Part shown: in pieces, positions 8,130-14,980 of the stretch
Layout of the letters: each line of letters opens with the position of its first letter
Position numbering within the stretch: position 1 is the stretch's first letter
Source of the DNA: JAWWAH01 sp033721415
Lineage (GTDB): Bacteria > Patescibacteriota > Minisyncoccia > Spechtbacterales > 2-12-FULL-38-22
Length of the DNA: 16,116 bases
Reading direction: 5' to 3'
NCBI GenBank assembly: GCA_033721415.1
Contig: JAWWAH010000025.1
Location: 1 to 16,116, forward strand
Program-made: the position numbers and the translations under genes
Notes under the pieces: model-generated
Databases searched by the model: none
What the model saw: only the letters and a program-made list of their open reading frames with translations
Told to the model about the DNA's origin: nothing

Positions 8130-8837
8130 TTACCAAAAAACTTTATTATACTCTCTTAGCACCAATCCTTCATTTTTTGCAGAGTATTCATATAGTGTAA
8201 CCCCACAGTTAGCAGGACTATTAGTTTTACTGTTGTGTAGTTCGATTAATCTTGCTGGAGTCCAATTTTCTAGAACAAACCTAAAACATGATAGTGTCCC
8301 TCCGTGCGTTATAACTAATATATTTTTTCCACTATGTTTTCTAGAAATCATTTCGAGGAATATCTGGACCCTAACTATTACATCAGGTAAGCTTTCGCCA
8401 CCTGGAGGGCGTGCGTAGAAAGGACCAAAAGTTTTCAAATATTGCTGTAGCCACGGAAAGGACTTCTTTACTTCGGCCTCTGTCATGTTGAATGCATGGC
8501 CAGCATCTTGTTCGCGAATAAGGGTACTTTCATGCTGTTTAATGGGGGTTGATTGTAAATCGTATGCCCCAAGTATATAGGTTAAGGTTTGTATCGTTCT
8601 TAAATATCCAGAGTGATAAGCGTGGTCAAAATTACCAAGCCATTTACTGATATGGGGCGCGGTTATCTGTGCCTGCTCAACACCTTCAGGAGTAAGAGAA
8701 ATATCATGATCGCCTTCCCCTATAAATCCTTTTCGAGTCTTTTCATCTGGAAAAAATACACCATTGCCTGGAGCTTTGTTTCTAGTTGATTCCGCATGTC
8801 TTACTAGGACTAATCGTTGCGGACTATCCATGTTCAC
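8130..8837 (-). CDS. Histidine phosphatase superfamily protein (phosphoglycerate-mutase-like, branch 1)
   Basis: This soluble 235-residue protein has the branch-1 catalytic set: LVRHAEST with the phospho-accepting His14, Arg80 in YLRTIQTL, an acidic LIREQD segment with Glu109, GGESLPDV, and VITHGG with His178. Family members dephosphorylate sugar phosphates, nucleotides or proteins, or act as phosphoglycerate mutases. The extended GNGVFFPDEKTRKG segment after the RHG motif suggests a broad-specificity phosphatase more than a true mutase, and the substrate cannot be named. The given start is GTG at 8835-8837, 4 bases after the G-run of an AGAGGGG sequence. An ATG two codons later (8829-8831) is an equally plausible start. 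It is a single-gene unit with its own promoter and terminator. Its base composition is richer in G+C than the mur genes: block 8401-8460 has 29 G+C of 60. Confidence 0.88.
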   Translation of the reverse strand: MNMDSPQRLVLVRHAESTRNKAPGNGVFFPDEKTRKGFIGEGDHDISLTPEGVEQAQITAPHISKWLGNFDHAYHSGYLRTIQTLTYILGAYDLQSTPIKQHESTLIREQDAGHAFNMTEAEVKKSFPWLQQYLKTFGPFYARPPGGESLPDVIVRVQIFLEMISRKHSGKNILVITHGGTLSCFRFVLENWTPARLIELHNSKTNSPANCGVTLYEYSAKNEGLVLREYNKVFW

Positions 8838-8841
8838 TTTT

Positions 8842-8850
8842 CCCCTCTTA
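8842..8850 (-). promoter_or_regulatory. Shine-Dalgarno site of the phosphatase gene
   Basis: The minus strand reads TAAGAGGGG here, a good match to the anti-SD region. Its G-run lies 4 bases from the GTG start and 10 from the ATG two codons later, so it does not settle the start. The same nine bases precede the other single-gene unit at 9574-9582, while most operon genes in the window have no SD. Confidence 0.6.
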
Positions 8851-8863
8851 ATGAGCTAGATTT

Positions 8864-8892
8864 AAAATAGCATAAAAATATTTTTAGGTAAA
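8864..8892 (-). promoter_or_regulatory. Promoter of the phosphatase gene
   Basis: On the minus strand a -35-like TTTACC (8887-8892) is separated by 17 bases from a -10 TATTTT (8864-8869), which is preceded by TGC, giving an extended -10. Transcription would begin near 8857, about 20 bases before the start codon and just beyond the SD. It lies immediately downstream of the terminator of the previous gene. Confidence 0.6.
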
Positions 8893-8928
8893 CTAAAACC
8901 CCTTACTCTAGTTCAAGAGTAAGGGGTT
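8893..8928 (-). terminator. Rho-independent terminator after the orphan gene
   Basis: A perfect 13-bp stem (arms 8897-8909 and 8916-8928) encloses a 6-base loop (8910-8915), 15 bases past the stop of the 207-residue gene. On the minus strand the stem runs into TTTT and then AG and TTT, a modest T-tract. The long stem with a GGGG core makes termination likely. Confidence 0.8.
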
Positions 8929-8943
8929 GAAATGTACTAAATA

Positions 8944-9567
8944 TTACTTACGGACGGCCAAACAATACTCATCTGGTTCATGATCGTTAATAAACCAATC
9001 AAGGCTAGCACCACGCTTCACAGGTGAGCTGCTGGAGCCGTAAATATAGGGTGTTCTACGATGTCCCCCGAAATCTATCAGTGCTGAGCCCAGGGTAAAG
9101 ATTGAAGTACATGTAATGCGTGTATAAAGGAATGGGTTTGCGATACCAAATGCAAGGAGTTCCTGTATGACTGCAGGGCGAAGACCATGCATATTTAGTT
9201 CTCTTTCAATCTCTTCTGATGTTATTTTTCGTCCAAAATTTATAAGGTGCATATTTACCTGCTTTACAGAGTGGCATGTACACGGTTTTCGACTACCAGG
9301 ATTCATTGCAGGAGGAAAATTATCATCGGTAAGATATTCGTTTGCAAAATCATAAACATCATCTTTAAGATACTCTGACACGAGCTTGGCATAATCTACC
9401 TCAACGGTAAATATTTGACTATGATAGGATGGTGTTTTTTGCTCAATAATTGCCTGCAATCCACGCGAAACATAATCTGTATCTAGGCTTCCTTCACGGA
9501 CACGGCGGAACAATTCCATCCACTGTCGCGAGATCTTTCCGAGTTCTTCGTCTGTGGCGTTAGCCAT
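8944..9567 (-). CDS. Uncharacterised 207-residue protein, possible CPR-specific family
   Basis: I do not recognise a function. There is no signal peptide or membrane segment, so it is probably cytoplasmic. An N-terminal helical part (about 5-45) includes WMELFRRVREGSLDTDYVSRG. A FTVEVDYAKLVSEYL stretch (53-67) follows. Cys96, Cys98 and His99 form PCTCHS, and further Cys residues are at 153 and 202. The C-terminal part has LGSALIDFGGHRRTPYIYG, SLDWFI and a final CLAVRK. From memory, this layout resembles uncharacterised proteins common in Patescibacteria that end in a similar WF...LAVRK pattern; this is unchecked. The gene has its own extended -10 promoter, a folded leader, a strong SD 6 bases before ATG, and a 13-bp terminator. 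It is richer in G+C than its surroundings: block 9001-9060 has 32 of 60. Such dedicated expression signals suggest a well-expressed single gene. Confidence 0.85.
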   Translation of the reverse strand: MANATDEELGKISRQWMELFRRVREGSLDTDYVSRGLQAIIEQKTPSYHSQIFTVEVDYAKLVSEYLKDDVYDFANEYLTDDNFPPAMNPGSRKPCTCHSVKQVNMHLINFGRKITSEEIERELNMHGLRPAVIQELLAFGIANPFLYTRITCTSIFTLGSALIDFGGHRRTPYIYGSSSSPVKRGASLDWFINDHEPDEYCLAVRK

Positions 9568-9573
9568 AACGAA

Positions 9574-9582
9574 CCCCTCTTA
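9574..9582 (-). promoter_or_regulatory. Shine-Dalgarno site of the orphan gene
   Basis: The minus strand reads TAAGAGGGG, with 6 bases between the G-run and the ATG at 9565-9567. This strong site fixes the start codon. It lies 6 bases downstream of the last paired base of the leader fold at 9589-9629. Confidence 0.65.
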
Positions 9583-9588
9583 TGGTGT

Positions 9589-9629
9589 TAGCGCCTTCGC
9601 TAATAATTTTTTAGCGATTTTGGCGGCTA
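9589..9629 (-). promoter_or_regulatory. Structured 5' leader of the orphan gene
   Basis: In the minus-strand RNA an outer helix pairs 9622-9629 (UAGCCGCC) with 9589-9595 (GGCGCUA), giving 7 pairs with one bulged C. Inside it, a perfect 7-bp helix pairs 9611-9617 with 9597-9603 (UCGCUAA/UUAGCGA) around a 7-base loop. A competing 6-bp hairpin is possible between 9598-9603 and 9588-9593, with loop 9594-9597. These folds sit between the promoter and the SD. A role in translation control or RNA stability is inferred; no known riboswitch class is recognised. Confidence 0.45.
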
Positions 9630-9650
9630 CCCACTCTGAGTAACGCTATA

Positions 9651-9678
9651 ACTATACCATAAAATATTTTTTAATCAA
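9651..9678 (-). promoter_or_regulatory. Promoter of the orphan gene
   Basis: On the minus strand a -35 TTGATT (9673-9678) lies 16 bases from a -10 TATAGT (9651-9656). The -10 is preceded by TGG, giving an extended -10. Transcription would begin near 9644, leaving a leader of about 77 bases. It lies just downstream of the mraY terminator. Confidence 0.7.
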
Positions 9679-9692
9679 CTATGTTACATAGT

Positions 9693-9716
9693 AAAAACAC
9701 GCACAAGTATGCGTGT
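9693..9716 (-). terminator. Rho-independent terminator after mraY
   Basis: A 7-bp stem (arms 9697-9703 and 9710-9716, ACACGCA/TGCGTGT) with a 6-base loop (9704-9709) is followed on the minus strand by a run of five T that includes the last stem base. It lies 27 bases past the mraY stop and ends the long transcript that enters from the right edge. Confidence 0.8.
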
Positions 9717-9743
9717 GGAAATATATTATCTACTTAAATTAAA

Positions 9744-10787
9744 TTACCCTATCAGACCGACTATAATACCCATTCCCGCCATAACAGCACTTATGACCCA
9801 GAACCTCATAACTATCTTACTCTCCGGCCATCCTATCGCCTCAAAATGATGATGTATAGGAGTAGAATGGAATATTTTTCTCTTAAATACCTTTTTAGAG
9901 GTTAATTGCACAATTACGGATGCTGATTCCATTACTAATATAAAACCAATAAGGGGTAATAATAAGGATTGGTTTGTGAGCATCGCAATAATTCCAAGCG
10001 TTATACCGAGAGGCATTGAACCTGTATCACCCATAAAAAATCTAGCGGGTGGTATATTGAACCACAGAAAAGCAAGAAGAGCACCTATTATCACCGCTAT
10101 TAATGCAGCAAGATCGTATTTACCTTCTGCAAAAGCAAGTATTGCATAGCTTGCGAAAGATAAAACGAGAACACCTCCTGCTAATCCGTCCAAACCATCA
10201 GTCTCATTCACAGAAAAGGATGTTGCAACTATTATAAATATAAAAAATGGAATATACCACCAACCTATATTAAATTCTCCATAAAATGGTATGTGTATAA
10301 TACTCCAATCAAGTTTATCGTAAAACCACCAAGCCCCTAATATAGCTATTGCACCATAAGAAACTAATCGGTGTCGCATGCGGAGACCTCCACCGAAAGG
10401 ACCAATACGCCATATTCCAAAAAGATCATCAGCTAAACCAACTATTGCTGCTGCTCCAAGAGCAGCTAAAGGAAGATAAGTTTGGCCTCTATCCAAGAAG
10501 TTAAATTCAGCGAAAGAGGATTCTGGGAAAAACTTATTAATTACAAAAAATATAGCTAACAATAGAAAGACCGTACCCCATATTAAAATCCCACCCATAG
10601 TGGGAGTGCCTTCTTTGTGTTGGTGAAGGCTTGTGAATATGGGTGTCTTACCACCACTTCGTATCTGTTTTCCTAAATTAAACTTGTATAGAAAATGTGT
10701 TAAAAGGGGTGTCCAAGCAATAGCAACTGCAAAAGCGATTGCGGTCAATGCAAGTATTCTAGATAATTCAATAACGTTTATAAACAT
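9744..10787 (-). CDS. mraY: Phospho-MurNAc-pentapeptide transferase MraY
   Basis: MraY is an integral membrane enzyme that transfers phospho-MurNAc-pentapeptide from UDP onto undecaprenyl phosphate to make lipid I. The protein has 347 residues and about ten hydrophobic segments. Family signatures are TPTMGGILI (61-69), GLADDLFGI with Asp120 and Asp121, NETDGLDGLAGG (194-205), FMGDTGSM (251-258) with Asp254, and the cytoplasmic histidine cluster PIHHHFEAIGW (310-320). The ATG lies 43 bases past the carboxypeptidase stop, a gap with no evident signal or SD. It is the last gene before the 9693-9716 terminator. It is separated here from murD, ftsW and murG, beside which it often lies, by two small transcription units. 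Confidence 0.97.
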   Translation of the reverse strand: MFINVIELSRILALTAIAFAVAIAWTPLLTHFLYKFNLGKQIRSGGKTPIFTSLHQHKEGTPTMGGILIWGTVFLLLAIFFVINKFFPESSFAEFNFLDRGQTYLPLAALGAAAIVGLADDLFGIWRIGPFGGGLRMRHRLVSYGAIAILGAWWFYDKLDWSIIHIPFYGEFNIGWWYIPFFIFIIVATSFSVNETDGLDGLAGGVLVLSFASYAILAFAEGKYDLAALIAVIIGALLAFLWFNIPPARFFMGDTGSMPLGITLGIIAMLTNQSLLLPLIGFILVMESASVIVQLTSKKVFKRKIFHSTPIHHHFEAIGWPESKIVMRFWVISAVMAGMGIIVGLIG

Positions 10788-10830
10788 GTAGCTAAATATT
10801 GATTACTAAATTTAAAATAATCTAATCAAT

Positions 10831-11982
10831 CTATTCCGTCCAGATATATGCTTTCTTTGTCCAATTAAGGAGACTACGAGAAGCTTCAAGTCTATCATCA
10901 GCATTAAGAACAACTACAACAAGATATTTATTATCTTGTGGTGTTTTTGCTATCGTAGCCATCGAGGGACCTGCCTCTTCAGTGTATCCAGTTTTTCCCC
11001 CAAGAACATCCTCTTCAACTCCAAGTAAAGCATTTAAATTAATCCAATAATGATTTATACCCCTATTCAGGGATGTTGTCGTATATGTGGGAGTAGATAT
11101 GATATCCCGTAAAGTTTGATTTTCAAATGTTGCGTATAACATTTCTGCTACACTAATAGCGGAAGATTTATTGTTTTCACTTAGTCCTGTTGGCTCTTCA
11201 AATACGGTGTCATTTAAGCCCATACTAATTACCTTTTTATTCATCATAGAAACAAAATCAGGAGTTCCTGGGTCGCGATTTTTATTATAGTGTTCTTCTA
11301 TGGCTGCTGCTGCATCATTACTTGATTCAAGTAGTAAAGCATACAGTAGCTTTTCTAGTGTAAATTTTTCGTCTGTAACGAGGTCTCCCGCATTACCTTC
11401 TGTGCGAATTGCTTCATTGGATACAGTTATTTCTTCATTGATATCCATATTTTCTATTGCAACTAATGCAACAACTAATTTAGATAAACTTGCAATTGGT
11501 CTGGATTCAAAAACATTCTTACCATAGAGTATTCTCTTTGAAGGCACTTCAAGAGCTAATGCTGTTTCAGCTTCAATATCCTCAAAAGAAACTCCCCAGT
11601 TTCTTGCAGGGAGCAATGCTCCTGATGAGTTACTTCTCAAAAACCCCGAAAGGGATGCTGTTATCTCAACAGGTCTTGGTAAAAATGCAGGCTCTGGGTT
11701 AAAGTCTTCTAAGAAATCTTCTCGACTTATTAATTTTAGTTCAAATGTTGGCTGTTCTGTGTTTTCTTCTGAGTTTAGTTCGTTCTCTGATTCCAAAGAC
11801 AATGAAGATGCGAGATCTCTAGTATTTATATCCCCGTAAAAAAATAGAACTACCAATAATGCTGGTAATACTATAACAGATCCCAGAATCAATGCTAGCT
11901 GAGTGTTTTTTTTATTTTCAAAAATAGAATATCTTGAAAATTTCTTTATTAAGGCCTTGGCTAGTTGTTTTGTGTTATTCAT
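10831..11982 (-). CDS. Membrane-anchored D-Ala-D-Ala carboxypeptidase (serine-type, S11/PBP5-like)
   Basis: This low-molecular-weight penicillin-binding protein would remove the terminal D-Ala of peptidoglycan stem peptides outside the membrane. It has 383 residues and the full active-site set: SLSK (165-168) with Ser165 and Lys168, SSN (220-222), and KTG (330-332) in GGKTGYTEEAG. A hydrophobic stretch at about 29-49 after a basic, Lys-rich start is an uncleaved N-terminal anchor with the catalytic domain outside. About 85 residues of Ser/Glu-rich linker then precede the catalytic domain. The C-terminal beta domain and amphipathic anchor of classic PBP5 are absent, since the chain ends about 50 residues after KTG. 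The ATG overlaps the aspS end by 8 bases and an AGAAGGA sequence just upstream may act as SD. The stop is TAG, the only non-TAA stop seen. Confidence 0.92.
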   Translation of the reverse strand: MNNTKQLAKALIKKFSRYSIFENKKNTQLALILGSVIVLPALLVVLFFYGDINTRDLASSLSLESENELNSEENTEQPTFELKLISREDFLEDFNPEPAFLPRPVEITASLSGFLRSNSSGALLPARNWGVSFEDIEAETALALEVPSKRILYGKNVFESRPIASLSKLVVALVAIENMDINEEITVSNEAIRTEGNAGDLVTDEKFTLEKLLYALLLESSNDAAAAIEEHYNKNRDPGTPDFVSMMNKKVISMGLNDTVFEEPTGLSENNKSSAISVAEMLYATFENQTLRDIISTPTYTTTSLNRGINHYWINLNALLGVEEDVLGGKTGYTEEAGPSMATIAKTPQDNKYLVVVVLNADDRLEASRSLLNWTKKAYIWTE

Positions 11983-13411
11983 TATCCTTCTTATTTTTTA
12001 ATATTTTTATTCCCAACTCTTTGAGTTGCTCCTCCTCTGCCTCTGTTGGTGCGTCCATTACCGATACAGTCCCCGAGCCACTTGTAGGAAACGCCATTAC
12101 TTCTCTCAGGGAGGGTTCTCCTAATATTACCATAAGTAAACGATCCATTCCTGGTGCAATACCCCCATGAGGTGGGACTCCATATGTGAATGCCTCTAAA
12201 ATATGAGAAAATTGCTTTTGTTGTTTTTTAGTAAACCCGATAAGGTCAAATATTTTTTCTTGGATTTTTCTGTTGTGTATACGGATACTACCGCCTCCAA
12301 CTTCATATCCGTTAAGAACCATATCATGCTGTAATCCTCTAACTTTCATCGGATCCTTATCTAGCAGTTCAATATCATCTGGGTGTGGAGCTGTAAACAT
12401 GTGATGAGAGGGAGCAAATTTTGCCTTACCCGAACCATGGAAATAATCTTCTTCGGTTTGCTCGTTAAACAAAGGGAAATCTAAAGTCCAAGCGAAAGCA
12501 AGCTCATTAGGATTGTTTTTGTCTTTTCGAAGATCTGGCTTATCTGTTCCATATTTTTCCATGGCTTCCTTGTGACTTAATCGTGGCCAAGGTTTTTGAG
12601 ATATTTTCTTCTCGGGAAATAATTCTTCTATCATTTTTGTAAACATATCTTCTGTAAGCTGTAATATGTCTTCTTGGTCCACAAAAGACATCTCCATATC
12701 CAGCTGAGTGAATTCCCCATATGCTCTATCTGCGCGAGGGTCTTCATCTCTAAAACACCGTGCTAATTGAAAGTATTTTTCAACACCTGCTACCATAAGA
12801 AGTTGTTTATATTGTTGTGGAGATTGCGGAAGAGCATAAAATTTTCCAGGGTATAATCTAGAGGGCACAAGAAAATCACGAGCTCCTTCAGGGGTTGCTT
12901 TTGTTAACATTGGCGTCTCTACTTCTGTGAAGTTTTTTTCTGAAAGATAGTTTCGTATAAACAGGTTCACCTTCGATCGCAAGTCAAGATTATGTTTCAT
13001 TCTTTCTCGTCTTAGATCCAGGTATCTATATTTTAAGCGTAGCTCTTCAGATATATTATAGCCATCAGAGTTTATAGGAAATGGTGGTGTTTCTGATTTA
13101 TTTAATACATTAAGTTCTTCAACAGGCATCTCAAATGCACCTGTTGGTATATCATCATTAACCATATTATCAGGACGCTTCTTTATGGTGCCCGTAACTT
13201 GTATAACCCACTCATCTCTAACATCTTGAGCAATTTCATGAGCTTCTTTATTTTTAGGTGTAACCACAAGTTGCAAGGTACCTGTTCTATCTCGTATATC
13301 TAAAAAAACAAGCTTGCCATGGTCGCGCCTTGAATCCACCCAACCCGAAAGAGTAACTGTCTCTCCTTCTTTATTAATTATGTTTTTTATGTAAACTCTG
13401 TTCTGTTTCAT
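11975..13411 (-). CDS. aspS: Aspartyl-tRNA synthetase, bacterial-type but lacking the GAD insert
   Basis: This class II synthetase charges tRNA with aspartate. The N-terminal OB-fold anticodon domain is at about 1-105 (GWVDSRRDHGKLVFLDIRDR at 23-42). Motif 2 is RCFRDEDPRADR (218-229), followed by EFTQLDMEMSF. Motif 3 is GIAPGMDRLLM (417-427). Bacterial-type segments such as GTDKPDLR and NGYEVGGGSIRIHN are present. The protein is 478 residues, against about 590 in E. coli: GTDKPDLR (288-295) reaches AFAWTLDFPLF (305-315) with a 9-residue link, where the GAD domain of about 120 residues normally sits. His31 matches a residue linked to relaxed tRNA(Asn) recognition in Pseudomonas AspRS. The ATG at 13409-13411 is chosen because it gives a family-typical N-terminus; a TTG at 13447 would add 12 unmatched residues. 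The start lies inside the kinase gene, overlapping it by 38 bases. Confidence 0.95.
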   Translation of the reverse strand: MKQNRVYIKNIINKEGETVTLSGWVDSRRDHGKLVFLDIRDRTGTLQLVVTPKNKEAHEIAQDVRDEWVIQVTGTIKKRPDNMVNDDIPTGAFEMPVEELNVLNKSETPPFPINSDGYNISEELRLKYRYLDLRRERMKHNLDLRSKVNLFIRNYLSEKNFTEVETPMLTKATPEGARDFLVPSRLYPGKFYALPQSPQQYKQLLMVAGVEKYFQLARCFRDEDPRADRAYGEFTQLDMEMSFVDQEDILQLTEDMFTKMIEELFPEKKISQKPWPRLSHKEAMEKYGTDKPDLRKDKNNPNELAFAWTLDFPLFNEQTEEDYFHGSGKAKFAPSHHMFTAPHPDDIELLDKDPMKVRGLQHDMVLNGYEVGGGSIRIHNRKIQEKIFDLIGFTKKQQKQFSHILEAFTYGVPPHGGIAPGMDRLLMVILGEPSLREVMAFPTSGSGTVSVMDAPTEAEEEQLKELGIKILKNKKDNE

Positions 13412-14975
13412 GTTTTTTTGAATTATTTGTTGCAAGAGGTAGTTCAATAATAAAGGTTGTGCCCTTGTTTAGTCCCTTACTTTCGGCTTTTATTGTACCA
13501 CCATGTCCTTCGGTTATCATCTTAACCACATACAAGCCCAATCCTGCACCTGTTACGTTTTCTTTCTCTCCCCTATTACCTCGTTCAAAGCTTTTGAATA
13601 TTTTACCTTCTTCTCCTGGTTCAATTCCCATGCCGGTATCGGATATAAATATTTTTGCGACATTTCCAAACATGACATCTGTAGTAAGTCGCACAGACAC
13701 ACCACCCTCCCGCGTATATTTTATAGCATTATCTATAATATTAGCAACCACCTGCCTAAATTTATCTCGGTCCACATCTACTAGTATTGGGTCCTTGGGT
13801 TTATTCCAATTTAGGTCTAAGCCCTTATCCTTGGCTGTTATTTGAAATTCATCAACTATGGCATCTATCATATCGCGTAAATCAATTTTTTCAAAGTTGT
13901 ATTTTAGGGTACCCTTTTCTGCGCGAGATAAATTTAGAAAGTCATTCACAAGCATCAGCATGCCTTCATTAGCCCTGTATGCCTTATTTATAACATCTAA
14001 TTGCTTTGAAGATAGCTTACCATAGCTTCCTTCTCTTAGCATCGACAAATATCCTTTTAGCACAGAAATAGGAGTCCTAAGTTGATGAGATGCGATGGAT
14101 AAAAATTCTGATTTAGTTTCAGAGAGCTCTTCCAATGTATTGATTTCGCGGATAGTGCCACGAACCATCATGAAGGCAAATATACAGAGTATAACAAAAA
14201 GCACCGAGTTGAAAATTATGTCTTGAGTAGTGTCTGATCTAAAAACCTCTATTAAGAAGACAAGAACTATTAGGCCCGCAAAGAATTCGGTAGCAATAAC
14301 TCGAATATTAAATAGATTGTGCTTCATTATTGCGTAGGCTATACATCCAACTAAGAATATTATTGCTATATTTCCAAGCCAGCTTATTGTAAATATCCCA
14401 AAATGCGGAAGATAAAGATTAGCAAAGCTTCCTACTAAAATGGGTACACTTGATCCCACTAAAACAAAAAGTGTTTGATTTTTGTTTACCCCACTTGCTT
14501 GAGTATAGTGTTTATATAAAATCAACATTCCTCCTAAGAAATACGTTGAAAAATACGCTATATAAATCCATGATGCCCACCCAAAGTGGAGTACGTTATT
14601 CGTTGTAGGCATTAAAAGTTCTCCTCCCTTAACAAGTGCATTTGGCCACATAAAAACAGTAAAAAAGGGAAGAAAACTTAGGTATAGATATATTTGCTTT
14701 ATTTTGTATAGCCCTGTAAATTTTAGAGTAAAGTTTAAGTAAAGCAAAGGTATAAATGCTGCAAAAATATAAGTAGCTTTCCCCCACATTATCACCCCAG
14801 ATGCAGAATTCGTAGCTCGGTACATAATCATTCCGACTGACCAAAGAACAATAAATATAACCATTGCAAAAAAGGCTCGCGTTGCTTCGTCCTTTTTATT
14901 TCTCAGAAAAGTGATTATACCTAACGCAAGTATAATGGTTGCGTTAGTAGAAATTAATATATTAATTATGTCCAT
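13374..14975 (-). CDS. Sensor histidine kinase with multi-helix membrane input domain
   Basis: The protein has 533 residues. The N-terminal 270 residues hold about nine hydrophobic helices, the first seven or so resembling the 7TM-type histidine-kinase input region. A short linker (about 272-290) leads to the dimerisation/phosphoacceptor domain SEFLSIASHQLRTPISVLKG with His297. The ATP-binding domain has the N-box NIIDNAIKYT (412-421), G1 DTGMG (446-450) and G2 GAGLGLYV (476-483). No PAS or HAMP domain is evident. Kinases of this kind autophosphorylate on His and pass phosphate to a response regulator, but none is in the window. The last 38 bases overlap aspS, and the ATG is 5 bases after the methyltransferase stop. 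Its company (carboxypeptidase, mraY) makes envelope sensing a reasonable inference. Confidence 0.93.
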   Translation of the reverse strand: MDIINILISTNATIILALGIITFLRNKKDEATRAFFAMVIFIVLWSVGMIMYRATNSASGVIMWGKATYIFAAFIPLLYLNFTLKFTGLYKIKQIYLYLSFLPFFTVFMWPNALVKGGELLMPTTNNVLHFGWASWIYIAYFSTYFLGGMLILYKHYTQASGVNKNQTLFVLVGSSVPILVGSFANLYLPHFGIFTISWLGNIAIIFLVGCIAYAIMKHNLFNIRVIATEFFAGLIVLVFLIEVFRSDTTQDIIFNSVLFVILCIFAFMMVRGTIREINTLEELSETKSEFLSIASHQLRTPISVLKGYLSMLREGSYGKLSSKQLDVINKAYRANEGMLMLVNDFLNLSRAEKGTLKYNFEKIDLRDMIDAIVDEFQITAKDKGLDLNWNKPKDPILVDVDRDKFRQVVANIIDNAIKYTREGGVSVRLTTDVMFGNVAKIFISDTGMGIEPGEEGKIFKSFERGNRGEKENVTGAGLGLYVVKMITEGHGGTIKAESKGLNKGTTFIIELPLATNNSKKHETEQSLHKKHN

Positions 14976-14980
14976 AATTC

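Noticed and set aside
8074..8418. A 114-codon plus-strand open frame.
   Set aside because: It starts in the promoter/terminator region and lies opposite the phosphatase gene; no family features.
9611..9648. A further leader pairing of 9644-9648 (UAGCG) with part of 9611-9617, giving a four-segment attenuator.
   Set aside because: The predicted transcription start is near 9644, so most of the first segment would not be in the RNA.
13412..13447. Upstream TTG start for aspS adding 12 residues.
   Set aside because: The added residues do not resemble AspRS N-termini, TTG is a weaker start, and ATG at 13409-13411 gives the family-typical beginning.
13459..13845. A 128-codon plus-strand open frame, the longest on that strand.
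   Set aside because: It lies wholly opposite the kinase ATPase domain with strong family motifs and has no recognisable protein features.
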